A stretch of 64,000 nucleotides of DNA from Rotaria sp. Silwood1 (taxonomy: Eukaryota; Rotifera; Eurotatoria; Philodinida; Philodinidae): NCBI GenBank assembly GCA_905250075.1, contig CAJNOP010000026.1:1797098-1861097 (forward strand). Direction: 5' to 3'. Position 1 is the first letter of the stretch. Every line of letters begins with the position of its first letter. The notes below the pieces were generated by a model. It was not told the origin of the DNA and ran no database searches. It was given only the letters and a program-made list of their open reading frames with translations. Made by a program: the position numbers and the translations under genes. Positions 62,377-64,000 of this stretch are shown here, in pieces.

Positions 62377-64000
62377 ACACATTTAGTTAGTTTTTTCTTT
62401 GATATAGATATGTTAATCAAAATTTCAGCGAACAATTTTGTTTTGTATCGTTGCTTTGTTTTTATTGTTTATTTCAACTTTAAGGGAACCTCTTGATATA
62501 AATAAATATTATATTTCGTCGTTTTTTGCTCTTTACAATTATCGGTTGATCTTGTATTAACATAAAATATATATCTCTTTGATTACTTTATTTACTTTGA
62601 AAGTTTCAACGATGTCAAATGAAAAAAATCATTGAGACAAATACAAGTAACGGGTGTGGCAAAAGTTTTGCAATATTTTTTGTTTTGCATGTAACTCAAA
62701 TAAACGTTAATCTTTTTTTTGCAAAAGATGCGCCATCAAACGTTCTACTTGAGTAACAAGACTGAATCTGTATGACTATTGTCAAAATTTTAATAGCATA
62801 TTAACACCGAACACGTGTATCATTCACCAAGAAAAATCGGGAAAGTTTCATTTTATGATCGACAATGAAGGTCATTTTTAATTAAATCAATCGTTAGATA
62901 AAATGAGCTGTCCCAGACACTGTAAAAAAATCATCGAGTTCATCATTTCATCGATATCTCCTACAAGATTAGTACTGATTTCTCCTCAACATATTTTCAT
63001 CATCGTCTATTGAAACCAAGTTTTCATGGTATTACTATGTTAAGCTTATTTCTGTTTTACTATTTTTTTCAACAGTCAAAGATGTTTTATCTAGCGATTC
63101 GCGTATCATACTCACTGTTTTTAGACGATGTATTTGAAGGTAACACAGCAAAAGCAATGTTTTATGTCTGAACGAAGCATCCAAATCAATTGACATAGGA
63201 GTTATTTTCGCTTGTATTTGAGATGTGGATGAGTAGTAATCTGCATGCTTTGAAGATCACGCTAGGTCTTCGATTATTTTTCTTCGTAGAAAATAACATG
63301 ATAATACACGTCTGCAATGTTAGCAGTCTATTAAAATTTTGACAAAACTTATTAAGATTTGGTCTTGTGATTTGAGCAGAACATTCAAAATGTTGCAAAA
63401 CTTTTGTCACACTTAATATAACTTAAATAAGAATGCGTTTTTTACGAATGAACAAATTCGGATAGCTTCTAAAATTAGAAATGAAATCGAGAAAATTTAA
63501 TGTATGCATCAAATGCTAGATATTACTGAAAAAAGTAAGTTTTTCTAGTTTTCTTAATGAAGTTCTATTTGATAGAGCTTAAGCTTTCAAACTATGTTAA
63601 ATAATTAATATGTATCCGTATTACAAACATGAAATCAAACCACAATCGTAGAGAAACAAAATCTAATATGTTATTTACTTTGGTCAGAGTAATATGTCAT
63701 TACTTGTTTTGAAACAAACATGATAACGAAAAAACAACATGAAAGGGTACCATAAATAAAATATAACCAAGTAAAGGACAACAAGAAATGGTGCATAATT
63801 GGCACTTGAAAACCATTCGATCTCTTGATATTTACTAAGATAAATGTATAATAAACCTTAAGATTCTATAGAAAAAGGTGTTGTTACTTTTTTTAAATAT
63901 TAGCAATCTTGTTTTTGTTTAGTAAACTTTACTAAGGATTTATTATACAGGTGCATATCGCAATAGATATAAACCGATTAAATTCAATGGTTACGTATCA
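62377..64000. other. Intergenic, contains a MITE-like inverted repeat
   Basis: About 1.6 kb without a convincing gene. The inverted repeat at 62649-63417 occupies about half. A 74-codon minus-strand frame (63410-63186) lies inside the right arm and has no protein-like features. Confidence 0.5.
62649..63417. repeat. MITE-like element with gtgtgRcaaaagttttgcaa ends
   Basis: Left end gtgtggcaaaagttttgcaa (from about 62654) is inverted at the right end (ttgcaaaacttttgtcacac, to about 63412). A further arm block, gtcaaaattttaatag (62781-62796), is inverted at 63328-63343. Arms are about 190 bp, diverged. The termini resemble Tc1-like inverted repeats, so a non-autonomous Tc1/mariner derivative is likely. 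Confidence 0.65.

Noticed and set aside
63186..63410. 74-codon minus-strand frame
   Set aside because: It lies inside the right arm of the inverted repeat and has no domain or neighbours.

Overview
The window is eukaryotic nuclear DNA, roughly 70% A+T by eye. Most genes are split by short introns (about 45-100 bp, GT..AG) with a few long ones (0.7-2 kb); several genes are intronless. The gene set is animal: an ARX/aristaless homeobox gene, PIKfyve, a TRBP/PACT/Loquacious-type Dicer partner, kinesin-6, an NSUN7-like protein, a CYP20-like P450, a C-type-lectin-like type II membrane protein and a pyrokinin-type neuropeptide precursor. I infer a bdelloid rotifer or close relative from the gene style, the AT richness, and start codons that sit directly on splice-acceptor AGs, as expected with spliced-leader trans-splicing. 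No species marker was seen, so this placement is inference.

Layout. 1-5.1 kb: a kinesin-6 gene (minus, running off the left edge) diverges from a kelch-repeat gene (plus). 7.0-7.5 kb: an FSPRL-amide neuropeptide precursor. 9.6-15.4 kb: an NSUN7-like gene with both catalytic cysteine motifs altered, followed by an unrecognised gene. 15.7-16.4 kb: a decayed mariner transposase. 17.6-19.9 kb: the ARX-like gene on the minus strand. 23.6-34.2 kb: an 11-exon PIKfyve gene, followed 147 bp later by the TRBP-like gene (34.3-36.8 kb). 37-46.3 kb: an intronless hypothetical gene, a tail-anchored hypothetical, the lectin-like type II membrane protein and a two-helix membrane protein. 46.3-50.3 kb: a repeat-rich zone holding a near-perfect 1.6-kb palindrome. 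50.3-51.3 kb: a small six-exon gene. 53.1-58.0 kb: four closely spaced minus-strand membrane-protein genes, the last a RING protein, that look like a trans-spliced operon. 58.7-62.4 kb: a CYP20-like P450, a relic of a second copy, and an intronless hypothetical. From 62.6 kb: another inverted-repeat element.

Two themes run through the window. First, candidate polycistronic units: the four-gene cluster and the PIKfyve/TRBP-like pair both have polypyrimidine-AG acceptors between the genes. Second, foldback (inverted-repeat) elements: one nearly perfect and apparently young, and at least six diverged, lying in long introns and intergenic DNA. The open question is whether any of these hairpins are transcribed and enter small-RNA pathways.

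Exon boundaries were placed by eye from GT/AG sites and reading-frame continuity. For most multi-exon genes the summed exon length is an exact multiple of three, which supports the models.
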